Counted from the stretch's first letter, positions 1 to 7,046 are shown. The stretch is DNA of 12,955 nt from Planctomycetota bacterium (GCA_947470885.1 CANIXE010000025.1:1-12955); one strand, 5' to 3'. Numbers and translations: made by a program. Notes: generated from the sequence alone by a model not told the origin.

Positions 1-72
1 GGGATTCTTGGCCTTGGCCGGGCGGGGCTTGGCGATGCGCTTGGTCTTGGGTTCGGCTTTATCAGTGGGCAT
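1..72 (-). CDS. start of an unidentified gene with a basic Lys/Pro/Ala-rich N-terminus (partial)
   Basis: An ATG at 72-70 opens a frame that runs off the left edge after 24 codons. The visible peptide begins MPTDKAEPKTKRIAKPRPAK and is rich in Lys, Pro and Ala, as in a disordered basic tail ahead of a nucleic-acid-binding domain, but no domain is reached. It lies 54 nt behind the polA stop on the same strand with no strong hairpin between, so cotranscription with polA is plausible. No clear Shine-Dalgarno precedes the ATG, which lowers confidence in the start. The gene cannot be named from what is visible. Confidence 0.5.
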   Translation of the reverse strand, partial: MPTDKAEPKTKRIAKPRPAKAKNP

Positions 73-126
73 GAGGGCTTCGGATCGAGGAACGGGGGGA
101 ATAATGAAGATGAAGGCGTGGGAGGG

Positions 127-2832
127 TCAGGACACGTCCAGCCAGGTACGGCCGGTCCGCGCTTCGGCGACCAGGGGCACGGCCAGTTTCCAGGCACCAT
201 TCATGGCCTCGGTGAGGGCCTGGGCGGCGGCGGGAGCGGTGGCCTCGTCGGCTTCGACGATCAGTTCGTCGTGAATCTGGAGGATGAGCCTGGCCCCGGG
301 GGGCAGCATCCGGGCGGTGCGCAGCATCGCGACCTTGATCAGATCGGCGGCGCTGCCCTGGATGGTGCTGTTGAGGGCGAACCGGGCTCCTTGCAGCTGT
401 TCGGTTTTGTTGCCGGCGAGCTGGGGGATGTGCCGGTGGCGACCCGCCATGGTGGTCACAAAGCCTTTTTCGGTGGCTTCGGCGACGGTCCGGTCGATGT
501 AGGCCCGGACCGTGCTGAAGCGTGCAAAATAGCCGTCGATGAAGGTCTGGGCCTGACCCCGGGGGATGCCCAGCTGGCCGGCCAGGCCGAAGGCGGTCTG
601 ACCGTAGATGATCCCGAAATTTACCGCCTTGGCGGCATTGCGCTGCTGGGGGGTGACGGCTTCCTCGAACACCCCGGCTACCTGGGCGGCGACGAAGCGG
701 TGGATGTCGGCGCCTTCGTGGAAGGCCCGGCACAGGGTGGGATCGCCGCTCAGGTGGGCGAGGATCCGCAATTCCACCTGGGAATAGTCGGCGGCGATCA
801 GGACCCGGCCGGCACCGACGTGGAACGCTCCGCGGATTTCCCGGCCCAGATCCCGCTTTTTCGGGATGTTTTGGAGGTTGGGGGTGTCGCTGGACAGGCG
901 TCCGGTTTCCGTGCCGGTCTGCTTGTAGTGGGTATGGATCCGCCCGGTGGTCGGATTGATGAATCCAGGCAGGGGAGCCAGGTAGGTGCCGATCAGCTTG
1001 GACAGGGTGCGGTATTGCAGCAGCAGATCCGGCAGCTCGTGGTAGCCCCGGAGGGCTTCCAACGTGGCGGCGTCGGTGCTGGGACCGGTCTTGGTGCTGC
1101 TGATCACCGGCAGCTTCAGCTTACCGAATAGGACCTCGGCCACCTGTTTCGGGCTGGCGGGGTTGAAGTCGTGGCTGGTCTGGGCGCGGATGTCTGCTTC
1201 CACCTGGGCGAGGTAGGCCGCCAGGTGCTCCTGGGTGGCCAGCAAAACCGCGGGATCAACGGCGATCCCGGCGTGCTCCATGGCGGCCAGGCAGCGGGCG
1301 ATGGGCAGTTCCTGATCGCGATAGACCTGGAGCAGACCGGCATCTTCCAGCTTTTTCTCCAGGAGCAGGGCCAGCCGCCAGGTGCATTGGGCGTCTTCGC
1401 AGGCGTAACGGGCGACGATGGTCACTGGGACCATGGCCATGGTCTGACCGGCCTTGAGATCGATCACCGCACTGGTGGGAATCTTGGTCTCGCCGAGGAA
1501 GGCCTCGGTAAGGAAATCCAGACCGTGACTGGTGCGCCCCGGATCCAGCAACCAGCTGGCCAGCATCGGATCCCCGTCGTAGCCCACCACCGGGGCGCCG
1601 TGGGCGAGGAGCATCCGTTCGTCGAATTTGCTGTTCTGGCCAATTTTTTTGACGGCGGCATCCGCCAGCAGGGGAGCCAGGATCGGCCGGGCATCCTCCC
1701 AGGGAACGCAGGGATGGTCCTGGCCCAAAAGGGGCAGGTAGGCGGCGGCCCGGGGTTCTGCGGCATCGTCCGCCAGATTCCGGCCCCAGGCGAAGCTGAT
1801 CCCCACCAATCGGTCCTGGTGGGCGTCCAGGCCGGTGGTTTCCGTGTCGATGGCGAAGCGTCCCGCCGCTTTCAGACGGGTCACCAGTTCCGGCAGGTCG
1901 GCCAGGGTCAGGATCTTGTAGGGTTCCCCCAGATTGCTGGCGGGGGTTCCCGCGGAGGCCGGGCTGGCGGCGGTGGAGGCCGGCGAGGCACCGCCGGCGG
2001 GTTTCTGGAAGCGGGCGGTGGTGAAGCCGAAGCGGGCATACACCGGGGCATCCACGGGCCGGCTCCGGTCCATGAGCAGACCGTCGAGGGGTGGCAGCCC
2101 GGGGACATCCACCAGGGTGATTAGCCGGCGGGTGAGGTCCGCCCGGGGGATGAACGCCCGGACTTTATCCTGCTGCTTGCCCTTGAGGGTGTCCACGGCG
2201 GCCAGAATTGCCGCGAGGGATCCGTGCTCGGCGAGGAGCTTGCTGGCGGTCTTGGGGCCGACGCCGTCGATGCCCGGAACATTGTCCGCGGTATCCCCCA
2301 CCATGCTCAGGTAGTCGATGACCTGGGCCGGAGTAATGCCTTTTTCCGCGAGGAGTTCGGCGGGCCCGCGGCGGATCCCCTTGCCCGGGTCCCAGGTGTT
2401 GACCCGGTCGGAGAGGACCTGGTCGATATCTTTGTCCTTGGTCAGCAACAGCACGTTCCAACCGGCGGCTTCCGCCTGTTTGGCCAGGGTCGCCAGGGTG
2501 TCGTCCGCCTCATAGCCCGGAGCGGTCAGGCGTGGGCAGCCGGTGGCGTCCAGGATGGCCTCCACATCCGGGATCTGGGTCTTCAGCATCTCGGGCATCG
2601 GATCCCGGTGGGCTTTGTACTCGGGAAATTCCGTGTTCCGGAAGCTGTCCCCCAGGTCGAACACTGCCGCCCAGTGGGTGATCTCGGCGTTCGCCTTCAG
2701 ATCCTTCAGCAGGTTCGCAAAACCGTAGGTGACACCTGTCGGCCTACCCCCGGGCCCGGTGAGGGGGGGCATGCCGAAAAACAAACGGTAGAGATAATAG
2801 TGCCCGTCAATGAGGGCGATGGTCGGGGTCAT
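127..2832 (-). CDS. polA: DNA polymerase I with 5' nuclease, 3'-5' exonuclease and polymerase domains
   Basis: This 901-residue protein is a full-length family A polymerase used in Okazaki-fragment processing and repair synthesis. The 5' nuclease domain occupies about residues 1-265, opening with MTPTIALIDGHYYLYRLF and carrying the helix-hairpin-helix-like GIDGVGPKTASKLL. An Ala/Ser/Pro-rich linker follows near residues 280-310. The 3'-5' exonuclease domain keeps the DxE pair (D329, E331, in FAIDTETTGLD), so proofreading is probably active. The polymerase domain has motif A (DYSQVELRILA, D682), motif B (RNAAKAVNFGIIYGQ) and motif C (IHDELIVEA, D855-E856). The start was set at the ATG at 2832 because the protein family begins there; an in-frame GTG at 2901 would add 23 residues with no family resemblance. 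No good Shine-Dalgarno is seen at either start. Codon use and length are normal. Confidence 0.97.
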   Translation of the reverse strand: MTPTIALIDGHYYLYRLFFGMPPLTGPGGRPTGVTYGFANLLKDLKANAEITHWAAVFDLGDSFRNTEFPEYKAHRDPMPEMLKTQIPDVEAILDATGCPRLTAPGYEADDTLATLAKQAEAAGWNVLLLTKDKDIDQVLSDRVNTWDPGKGIRRGPAELLAEKGITPAQVIDYLSMVGDTADNVPGIDGVGPKTASKLLAEHGSLAAILAAVDTLKGKQQDKVRAFIPRADLTRRLITLVDVPGLPPLDGLLMDRSRPVDAPVYARFGFTTARFQKPAGGASPASTAASPASAGTPASNLGEPYKILTLADLPELVTRLKAAGRFAIDTETTGLDAHQDRLVGISFAWGRNLADDAAEPRAAAYLPLLGQDHPCVPWEDARPILAPLLADAAVKKIGQNSKFDERMLLAHGAPVVGYDGDPMLASWLLDPGRTSHGLDFLTEAFLGETKIPTSAVIDLKAGQTMAMVPVTIVARYACEDAQCTWRLALLLEKKLEDAGLLQVYRDQELPIARCLAAMEHAGIAVDPAVLLATQEHLAAYLAQVEADIRAQTSHDFNPASPKQVAEVLFGKLKLPVISSTKTGPSTDAATLEALRGYHELPDLLLQYRTLSKLIGTYLAPLPGFINPTTGRIHTHYKQTGTETGRLSSDTPNLQNIPKKRDLGREIRGAFHVGAGRVLIAADYSQVELRILAHLSGDPTLCRAFHEGADIHRFVAAQVAGVFEEAVTPQQRNAAKAVNFGIIYGQTAFGLAGQLGIPRGQAQTFIDGYFARFSTVRAYIDRTVAEATEKGFVTTMAGRHRHIPQLAGNKTEQLQGARFALNSTIQGSAADLIKVAMLRTARMLPPGARLILQIHDELIVEADEATAPAAAQALTEAMNGAWKLAVPLVAEARTGRTWLDVS

Positions 2833-2884
2833 CAGGAACCAGGTTGGGGGGCACCGGCGAGCCAAGGCTCCATCCGGCGCAGGG

Positions 2885-2923
2885 GAAATCGCACGTTCCA
2901 CACGGGACCACGCGGGCGATTTC
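2885..2923 (-). promoter_or_regulatory. inverted repeat in the presumed polA leader
   Basis: The 8-bp arms GAAATCGC (2885-2892) and GCGATTTC (2916-2923) are perfectly complementary around a 23-nt loop, which can itself pair weakly. The element ends 53 nt upstream of the polA ATG. If the TTGACA at 2953-2958 is a real -35 box, transcription would begin near 2923 and the stem would sit at the very 5' end of the polA message. Function is inferred only. Confidence 0.4.
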
Positions 2924-2952
2924 TGGGGGTGATGGTGTCATGATGGGGCCAG

Positions 2953-2958
2953 TGTCAA
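2953..2958 (-). promoter_or_regulatory. possible -35 box for polA
   Basis: The minus strand reads TTGACA, a perfect match to the sigma-70 -35 consensus, about 120 nt upstream of the polA ATG. No good -10 hexamer is found at the right distance (the expected spot reads CCATCA), so this is a weak call. The 8-bp repeat array begins 4 bp upstream of it. Confidence 0.2.
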
Positions 2959-2961
2959 CGA

Positions 2962-3037
2962 AATGCTCGAATGCTCGAATGCACGAATGCTCGAATGCTC
3001 GAATGCTCGAATGCTCGAATGCTCGAATGCTCGAATG
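2962..3037 (+). repeat. 8-bp tandem repeat (AATGCTCG)9.5
   Basis: Nine full units of AATGCTCG plus AATG run without a gap. Eight units are identical and the third (2978-2985) is AATGCACG. Read in any frame this gives the same octapeptide MLECSNAR, a consequence of the period and not evidence for a protein. The near-identity of units suggests recent expansion by slippage, so copy number may vary among strains. The same unit recurs at 3081-3100 and in the 6900-7208 gap. Confidence 0.95.
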
Positions 3038-3080
3038 GTTTCAACCTCGTCGCGGATGCTTACGATCCGATTGAACGAAA

Positions 3081-3100
3081 ATTCGAGCATTCGACCATTC
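3081..3100 (-). repeat. inverted copy of the 8-bp repeat
   Basis: ATTCGAGCATTCGACCATTC is the reverse complement of 2.5 units of the upstream array with one mismatch in 20 bases. With, for example, 3017-3036 it could form a 20-bp stem around a 44-nt loop in several registers. This lies 33 bp upstream of the start of the plus-strand gene. Confidence 0.8.
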
Positions 3101-3132
3101 CCTCATTTCCCAAGTCCCCTACATCTCCTCAC

Positions 3133-3603
3133 ATGCTGGAACTTCCCCTCTCTCCCGTCGTCATCCATTGCGTTAATGGTCAGATCTTGATCGGTCGGGC
3201 TGTGCCGGCCACCGAGGGCTGGCTGCGGGTGGCGACCAAGGAAGGGGAGCGGCTGGTGAACTTGGCCCACGTCGTGCTGATTGACGTTGAAACCGTGGAA
3301 CTCGAACAAGAGCCGGATGGGGACGAGGGCATCCTGCGTCCCCGAAGCAAGGAACGGCCGGTGAAGGTCGGGATGAAGACGCCAGGTCGGCCGTGGCTGG
3401 ATGCTGATCTCAAGGCCCTGTCCGAGGGCTTTCTCGATGGCCTGCCCGACAAGGTTTTGGCGGATCGTCACCACCGGGTGTTCAGCCAGATCCGGGATCT
3501 CCGCCAAGCCTTTGAATGCAACCGGGGCAATCTTCCCGACGACCAGTTGAGTCCCGCCGCCAGTACCTGGGTGGCACGCTGGCGACGGGTGCTCGCGCCG
3601 TAG
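3133..3603 (+). CDS. unknown protein: possible Sm-like barrel plus SANT/helix-turn-helix-like segment
   Basis: The protein has 156 residues and I do not recognise a named family. Residues 8-56 alternate beta strands and turns in the style of a small Sm-like or SH3-like barrel (VVIHCVNGQILIGRAV, then GWLRVATKEGERLVNLAHV). An acidic then basic linker covers about 57-85. Residues 86-126 resemble a Myb/SANT-like helix bundle: an opening Trp (W88), acidic residues D90 and D92, then a turn near G103-L104 and a basic third helix (RHHRVFSQIRDLRQAF). A nucleic-acid-binding regulator is therefore a reasonable guess, not a demonstration. There is no signal peptide or membrane segment. The ATG at 3133 was chosen because earlier in-frame starts lie inside the 8-bp repeat; no Shine-Dalgarno is evident. 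It converges on the hemerythrin gene with 3 nt between stop codons. Confidence 0.75.
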   Translation: MLELPLSPVVIHCVNGQILIGRAVPATEGWLRVATKEGERLVNLAHVVLIDVETVELEQEPDGDEGILRPRSKERPVKVGMKTPGRPWLDADLKALSEGFLDGLPDKVLADRHHRVFSQIRDLRQAFECNRGNLPDDQLSPAASTWVARWRRVLAP

Positions 3604-3606
3604 ACG

Positions 3607-4014
3607 TCAAGTCGCGCCGGCTGCCTTGAGGCTGGCGACATATTTCTTGTCGCTGCGCATGATGTGGTTCATCAGCCAGGCTCGGAGGAAGTTCATTAAT
3701 TCGGCATCCACCGCCGCCTTGCCGCTGGCGAAGGCGGCACCGAACGTTTTCACCTGATTGGTCAGATCCTTGTGTTCAGCGACGTGGGCCGCGGTGTCTG
3801 GATAGCCGGCTTTGGCGAACCATTGCTCCTCATGGGCGAAGTGCTTGAGGGTGTAATCCACGAGCTGGCCGAGGATTTTCCCAGTGGCCTCCCGGCCTTT
3901 TTTCTGGGTCATGGCGTCATAGAGGTCATTGACGTAGGTGACCAGTTGCTGGTGCTGGGCGTCGATGGACGGAATGCCGGTCGCGAGGCTGCTGTTCCAG
4001 GACATGATGGGCAT
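3607..4014 (-). CDS. single-domain bacteriohemerythrin
   Basis: This 135-residue protein is a four-helix-bundle non-haem di-iron oxygen-binding protein. All seven expected iron ligands are present at the usual spacing: H21 (IDAQHQQL), H58 and E62 (HFAHEEQWF), H77 and H81 (HVAEH), H117 and D122 (NHIMRSD). It has no fused domain, signal peptide or membrane helix, so it should be cytosolic. Family roles are oxygen delivery, storage, scavenging or sensing. It follows the chemoreceptor-like gene by 12 nt, and the ribosome site AAGGA directly abuts that gene's stop codon, so its synthesis is probably coupled. The start at 4014 is chosen for this ribosome site over the second Met three codons later. 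The pairing suggests it reports oxygen or redox state to its neighbour, which is inference. Confidence 0.95.
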   Translation of the reverse strand: MPIMSWNSSLATGIPSIDAQHQQLVTYVNDLYDAMTQKKGREATGKILGQLVDYTLKHFAHEEQWFAKAGYPDTAAHVAEHKDLTNQVKTFGAAFASGKAAVDAELMNFLRAWLMNHIMRSDKKYVASLKAAGAT

Positions 4015-4029
4015 GGTCGTTTCCTTTCA
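4015..4029 (-). promoter_or_regulatory. ribosome site abutting the upstream stop codon (translational coupling)
   Basis: On the minus strand the chemoreceptor-like gene's TGA (4029-4027) runs directly into AAGGA (4026-4022), followed by 7 nt and the hemerythrin ATG. Ribosomes ending the first gene are placed on the start site of the second. Confidence 0.75.
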
Positions 4030-5079
4030 GGGGGAAGGGGCGGTGAAATCAGGGGATGGGGAAGATTCGTGAGTAGCAACTGGACTCGCTGGGAGAGTCG
4101 GTGGTGCGGATTGCTTGGGATCCAAGCTGGCGGTGATCCCGACCAAGGTTTGGGCAAAAGCTTCAATATTCCGGGATTCCCCGGCAAGGCGGTCTGATTG
4201 ACCAACCAATTGTTCCAGGCCAGTATTGATGCATCCAAGGCCATCCTTGGTTTCCTGGATCACTTGGGCCATACCTGCGACGGTGATGGCCTGTTGCTCG
4301 ACGGCCCCCGCGAGGTCCTGGGCGGCAGTCCGGGCCGTCGACGTGCTGGTGCTCAGGTTGGCCATTTTGGGTTCCAAATGCAGGACCGTCTGTTCAATTT
4401 CAGTGGCGGCTTCAGCTGAATGCTGGGCAAGTTGGCGGACCTCATTGGCGACCACGGCAAAACCACGTCCTGCATCACCAGCCCGGGCCGCTTCAATGGC
4501 GGCATTCAGTGCCAATAATCGCGTCTGCCGGGCTATACCGCTGATCGTCCGGGCCAACTTGGCGACATCATCTGTGGTGGTTCGTACGGTATGGGCGATT
4601 TCCGCCGAGGCGCTCACCTGTTCTGCCATGTGCCGGCCATTGGCGGCGACCTGGGCGATCTGGTTGGTCATCACGGTCGCGCTTTCGTGCAGCGATTCCG
4701 CCTGGGCTACGGCCTGGGCAGCGCCGAAGGTGGCCATGCCGGTCGTCGCCTGGGCATCAGTGGTACCGCTGGATAACCGTTTTCCTGCTTCAACCAATTC
4801 CTGGGCCAATTTGTTGAGTTCATCAATGGCTGCCAGACGGGCCATCCGACCAGTTTCCACCCCAGAAGGGGGCCAGGTGCTCACCTCTCCTGCCTGGGCA
4901 AGGCGATGAACCGCGTGGATCGCACTGAGGGAGGAGATGAATCCAAGCACTCCGCAGGCGCCACAGGCCAATCCCACCCCACCGCCAATGACGATGATTG
5001 AGGCGAGCCCAGGAACCATCAAGAAGATGGTGGCCATCCAGATCCGGATCACGGGGGATAAGGAATCGAAGGGCTTCAC
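4027..5079 (-). CDS. short membrane-anchored chemoreceptor-like (MCP signalling domain) protein
   Basis: The 350-residue protein has a hydrophobic N-terminus (about residues 10-52) that reads as one hairpin of two membrane helices with almost no periplasmic loop. The rest is a cytoplasmic coiled-coil signalling domain. The hairpin tip is well conserved near residues 175-230: ARQTRLLALNAAIEAARAG, then GRGFAVVANEVRQLA. This is the surface that binds CheA and CheW in methyl-accepting proteins. There is no ligand-binding domain, no visible HAMP signature, and the tail (about 325-350) is Pro/Ser-rich without a CheR-tethering pentapeptide. Input must therefore come from the membrane or a partner; the hemerythrin 12 nt downstream is the obvious candidate. 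The start is a GTG at 5079 with a weak ribosome site; an in-frame ATG 14 codons in would cut into the first helix. No other che genes lie in the window. Confidence 0.9.
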   Translation of the reverse strand: MKPFDSLSPVIRIWMATIFLMVPGLASIIVIGGGVGLACGACGVLGFISSLSAIHAVHRLAQAGEVSTWPPSGVETGRMARLAAIDELNKLAQELVEAGKRLSSGTTDAQATTGMATFGAAQAVAQAESLHESATVMTNQIAQVAANGRHMAEQVSASAEIAHTVRTTTDDVAKLARTISGIARQTRLLALNAAIEAARAGDAGRGFAVVANEVRQLAQHSAEAATEIEQTVLHLEPKMANLSTSTSTARTAAQDLAGAVEQQAITVAGMAQVIQETKDGLGCINTGLEQLVGQSDRLAGESRNIEAFAQTLVGITASLDPKQSAPPTLPASPVATHESSPSPDFTAPSP

Positions 5080-5144
5080 AGGACGAGGATACCCTCAATC
5101 CCTTCCCTCCGTCAAGGGCATTGACCTTGTCCAGAGGGCTGCCG

Positions 5145-6899
5145 TCACTTCTTTTTGTTGGCGGTCCGCAGCTCTTCAATTTTACCCTGGGCAGAACGCA
5201 GGAGTTCGGTCACCGCCGCCAGGTTTTTCTTGGCCTGGTCCCGTTCAGCAGTGACGTTGGCCAGGGCTGTCGCCTGTTGCTTGCTGTAGGCCACAAGTTT
5301 TTCGATGGAGCGGACATCTTCCGTGGCCAGGTTTTTTGCTGGGGAGTCCGCCAGGCGGATCGTCTTGGCCCCGGTGATCTCTTTTTCAATATCCTTCAAA
5401 TCGCCTTTGGTTCCCCGGAGCTGATTGAGCACTTGGATTTGTTCGGTCAGGGCCTTTTCCCGGGCCGCGGCGGCTTCCAGCAATTTTTCCTGGTTGCGGA
5501 CCAGGTTTTCCAGGCATTCCCCAGCGGAGCGCAAGCGCATCACCCGGCTTTCCGAGCTGGCTGGAACACTGGTATTCAGGTAAATCCCGGTTTCTTTGGC
5601 CAGGCGTTCCGCCCGCTTCACCTGTTCAGTGATGGCGGTGGCCAGCTCTGGTTCATGATGACTATTGTCCGCCAGAGCATTGATGGCAGCGGTGGCCGCC
5701 GCCAAGCGTTGCTCGACGGATAGGGTGGTGTCGTCGATGGCCGGACCGGCGGGGATGGCCTGTTGCTGGCCGACGAATGCCACCGCTGCCAACAGTTGTT
5801 CGCTGGCTTGCTTGAGGGCTTCCAATTCGGTTTCGGTCTGATTCCTGGCGCTGTCGGCGGCATCGGCGATGCTGTGCATGGCCACAAAACTGTTGCGGCT
5901 CCGGATCAGTTCGCCGGTGATTTCACGGAGGATGGTCGTCGCTCCGCCCAGGACCTGACCGGCATCGCCATCGGCATCCGGCACGGCGGACAGGGCGGTC
6001 TGGGTGGGCCGGGCACCGGTGGCCTCGGCCACGGTCTGGCGCAGGGTCATGGTTTCTTCCCGGGCGGATTCCAGGGCGGAAACCAGATCCCCCACCGGGC
6101 CGGCGACCTCGGCGGAGGCTTCCACCGCGTGGGTGACCTGTTCGATCAGTCCGGTCGGCGACGATTCCATGAAAATATGGGGGGTGGCGGGGCCGCGCAT
6201 CCGTTCCAGGTCATCGCCCAGGGCGGCGATGATTTTGCAACCGACGGCAAAGTCCTGGAAAAACCGTTCTTCAGCACTCGCTTCTTCGTTCACCGGATTC
6301 TCGGTGACATGCTTGCTGCCGTAGCAAATCTCGTCCAGGCGGATCACGCCCTCCACCAATTGGCCAGAGCGGATCATCTGCTGGCGAACGGTGTCCCGGA
6401 GCTTGTTCTTTTCGATGATCGTGGTGGACAGGAGGGCCAGCTTCTCCTGCAACTGATCCTGCATTTCGAAGTTATCCTGCTGGAGATCCTGGCTGCGGTT
6501 CTCCGCCTCGACCAGTCGGGCCCGAAGAGCCTCGACGGCGGAACTCATGTCCTGGTTCGTGTGGGCCTCGGCCAGGCGGGTCATCGCCTGTTCCAATTGC
6601 TCCTGGGCCTGGGCTTGTTCCCGCTCGGCAGTCTGCTGGCGTTGGATGCGCTTGGCCAGTTCATCCTGGGTCTTGCGCAATAATTCGGCCTTCTCCTGAT
6701 CGCTGAAATTGTCCTCTTTCGCCGCCATGTGCTGCTTCAGCAGGGCGAGGATCCATTCCATCAACTTGCGCTCGGAGACGACTTTCACCTTTCGGGTTTG
6801 CCCCTGCCGACGCACCAGTTCTGCGGCGGTCGTGCTCTCGGTCATCTGCGAGAGGGACGAAGCGATGTCGATATCCGTGATATTCCGATCAGTAGTCAT
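5145..6899 (-). CDS. large soluble coiled-coil protein of unknown function
   Basis: The product is 584 residues with no signal peptide or membrane segment. A polar N-terminus leads to a basic and hydrophobic patch (RKVKVVSERKLMEWILALL, about 36-54) that looks like the best-ordered part. Long heptad-rich Glu/Gln/Ala coiled coil runs from about 60 to 180, a more globular section about 185-300 (with IRLDEICYGSKH and FFQDFAVGCKIIAALGDDL), then further amphipathic helices to a basic end in KKK. I do not recognise a named family; sequence similarity to chemoreceptor coils is only compositional. The ATG at 6899 has a good ribosome site, GAAGGA, 9 nt upstream. It is separated by 65 nt from the chemoreceptor-like gene on the same strand without a clear terminator, so it is probably the first gene of a three-gene operon. 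A scaffold or signalling-partner role is inference from position alone. Confidence 0.85.
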   Translation of the reverse strand: MTTDRNITDIDIASSLSQMTESTTAAELVRRQGQTRKVKVVSERKLMEWILALLKQHMAAKEDNFSDQEKAELLRKTQDELAKRIQRQQTAEREQAQAQEQLEQAMTRLAEAHTNQDMSSAVEALRARLVEAENRSQDLQQDNFEMQDQLQEKLALLSTTIIEKNKLRDTVRQQMIRSGQLVEGVIRLDEICYGSKHVTENPVNEEASAEERFFQDFAVGCKIIAALGDDLERMRGPATPHIFMESSPTGLIEQVTHAVEASAEVAGPVGDLVSALESAREETMTLRQTVAEATGARPTQTALSAVPDADGDAGQVLGGATTILREITGELIRSRNSFVAMHSIADAADSARNQTETELEALKQASEQLLAAVAFVGQQQAIPAGPAIDDTTLSVEQRLAAATAAINALADNSHHEPELATAITEQVKRAERLAKETGIYLNTSVPASSESRVMRLRSAGECLENLVRNQEKLLEAAAAREKALTEQIQVLNQLRGTKGDLKDIEKEITGAKTIRLADSPAKNLATEDVRSIEKLVAYSKQQATALANVTAERDQAKKNLAAVTELLRSAQGKIEELRTANKKK

Positions 6900-6908
6900 G
6901 GCGGCAGA

Positions 6909-6914
6909 TCCTTC
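6909..6914 (-). promoter_or_regulatory. ribosome binding site of the coiled-coil gene
   Basis: The minus strand reads GAAGGA 9 nt before the ATG at 6899. It supports this start for the coiled-coil protein. Confidence 0.7.
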
Positions 6915-7001
6915 AGTGGTAACAAGATGAGACTCGGAATGCCAGTGGGCCGGGAACGGTACTCAGGGGGCAGTCCTGGGCCCGGATGTCACACACTGGG
7001 G

Positions 7002-7046
7002 AATGCAGGAATGCTCAAATGGCGGGCAGGAATGCACGAATGTTTG
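7002..7046 (+). repeat. decayed forward copies of the 8-bp repeat
   Basis: Units AATGCAGG, AATGCTCA, then after a short insert AATGCACG and AATGTTTG follow the same period. AATGCACG equals the single variant unit of the 2962-3037 array. Orientation is opposite to the arrays at 7107-7143 and 7179-7206. Confidence 0.65.

Larger units (their letters stand above)
2833..3132. other. divergent intergenic region with an 8-bp repeat array
   Basis: This 300-bp gap between polA (minus) and the Sm-like gene (plus) should hold both promoters. From the polA side it contains an inverted repeat (2885-2923), a consensus-like -35 hexamer reading toward polA (2953-2958), the 8-bp tandem array (2962-3037) and an inverted copy of about 2.5 units (3081-3100). 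Frames through the array are open in all three phases because 8 is not a multiple of 3, and I do not regard them as coding. No tRNA or small RNA gene is recognisable. Confidence 0.7.

Noticed and set aside
1..72. Naming the partial gene downstream of polA (for example coaE, rho or topA by gene order)
   Set aside because: Only 24 low-complexity residues are visible; gene order alone does not justify a name.
118..1131. 337-residue plus-strand frame opposite polA, and a similar 317-residue one at 1171-2124
   Set aside because: Both lie entirely antisense to intact polA, are Gly-rich and have no recognisable domains; they are GC-driven shadows.
2962..3100. CRISPR array
   Set aside because: The repeats are 8 bp, contiguous and without spacers, and no cas gene is present.
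2971..3132. N-terminal extension of the Sm-like gene into the repeat array
   Set aside because: The frame is open, but the extra 54 residues are repeat-derived and low complexity; any change of one unit would shift the frame, so the ATG at 3133 is more credible.
2963..3190. Open frames encoding repeated MLECSNAR peptides over the tandem array
   Set aside because: A stop-free unit whose 8-bp period is not a multiple of 3 is open in every frame and yields the same octapeptide each time; there is no ribosome site or family resemblance.
5080..5144. Terminator between the coiled-coil and chemoreceptor-like genes
   Set aside because: Only small stems (GTCAA/TTGAC, and GAGG/CCTC) are present and no T-run follows, so I treat the genes as one operon.
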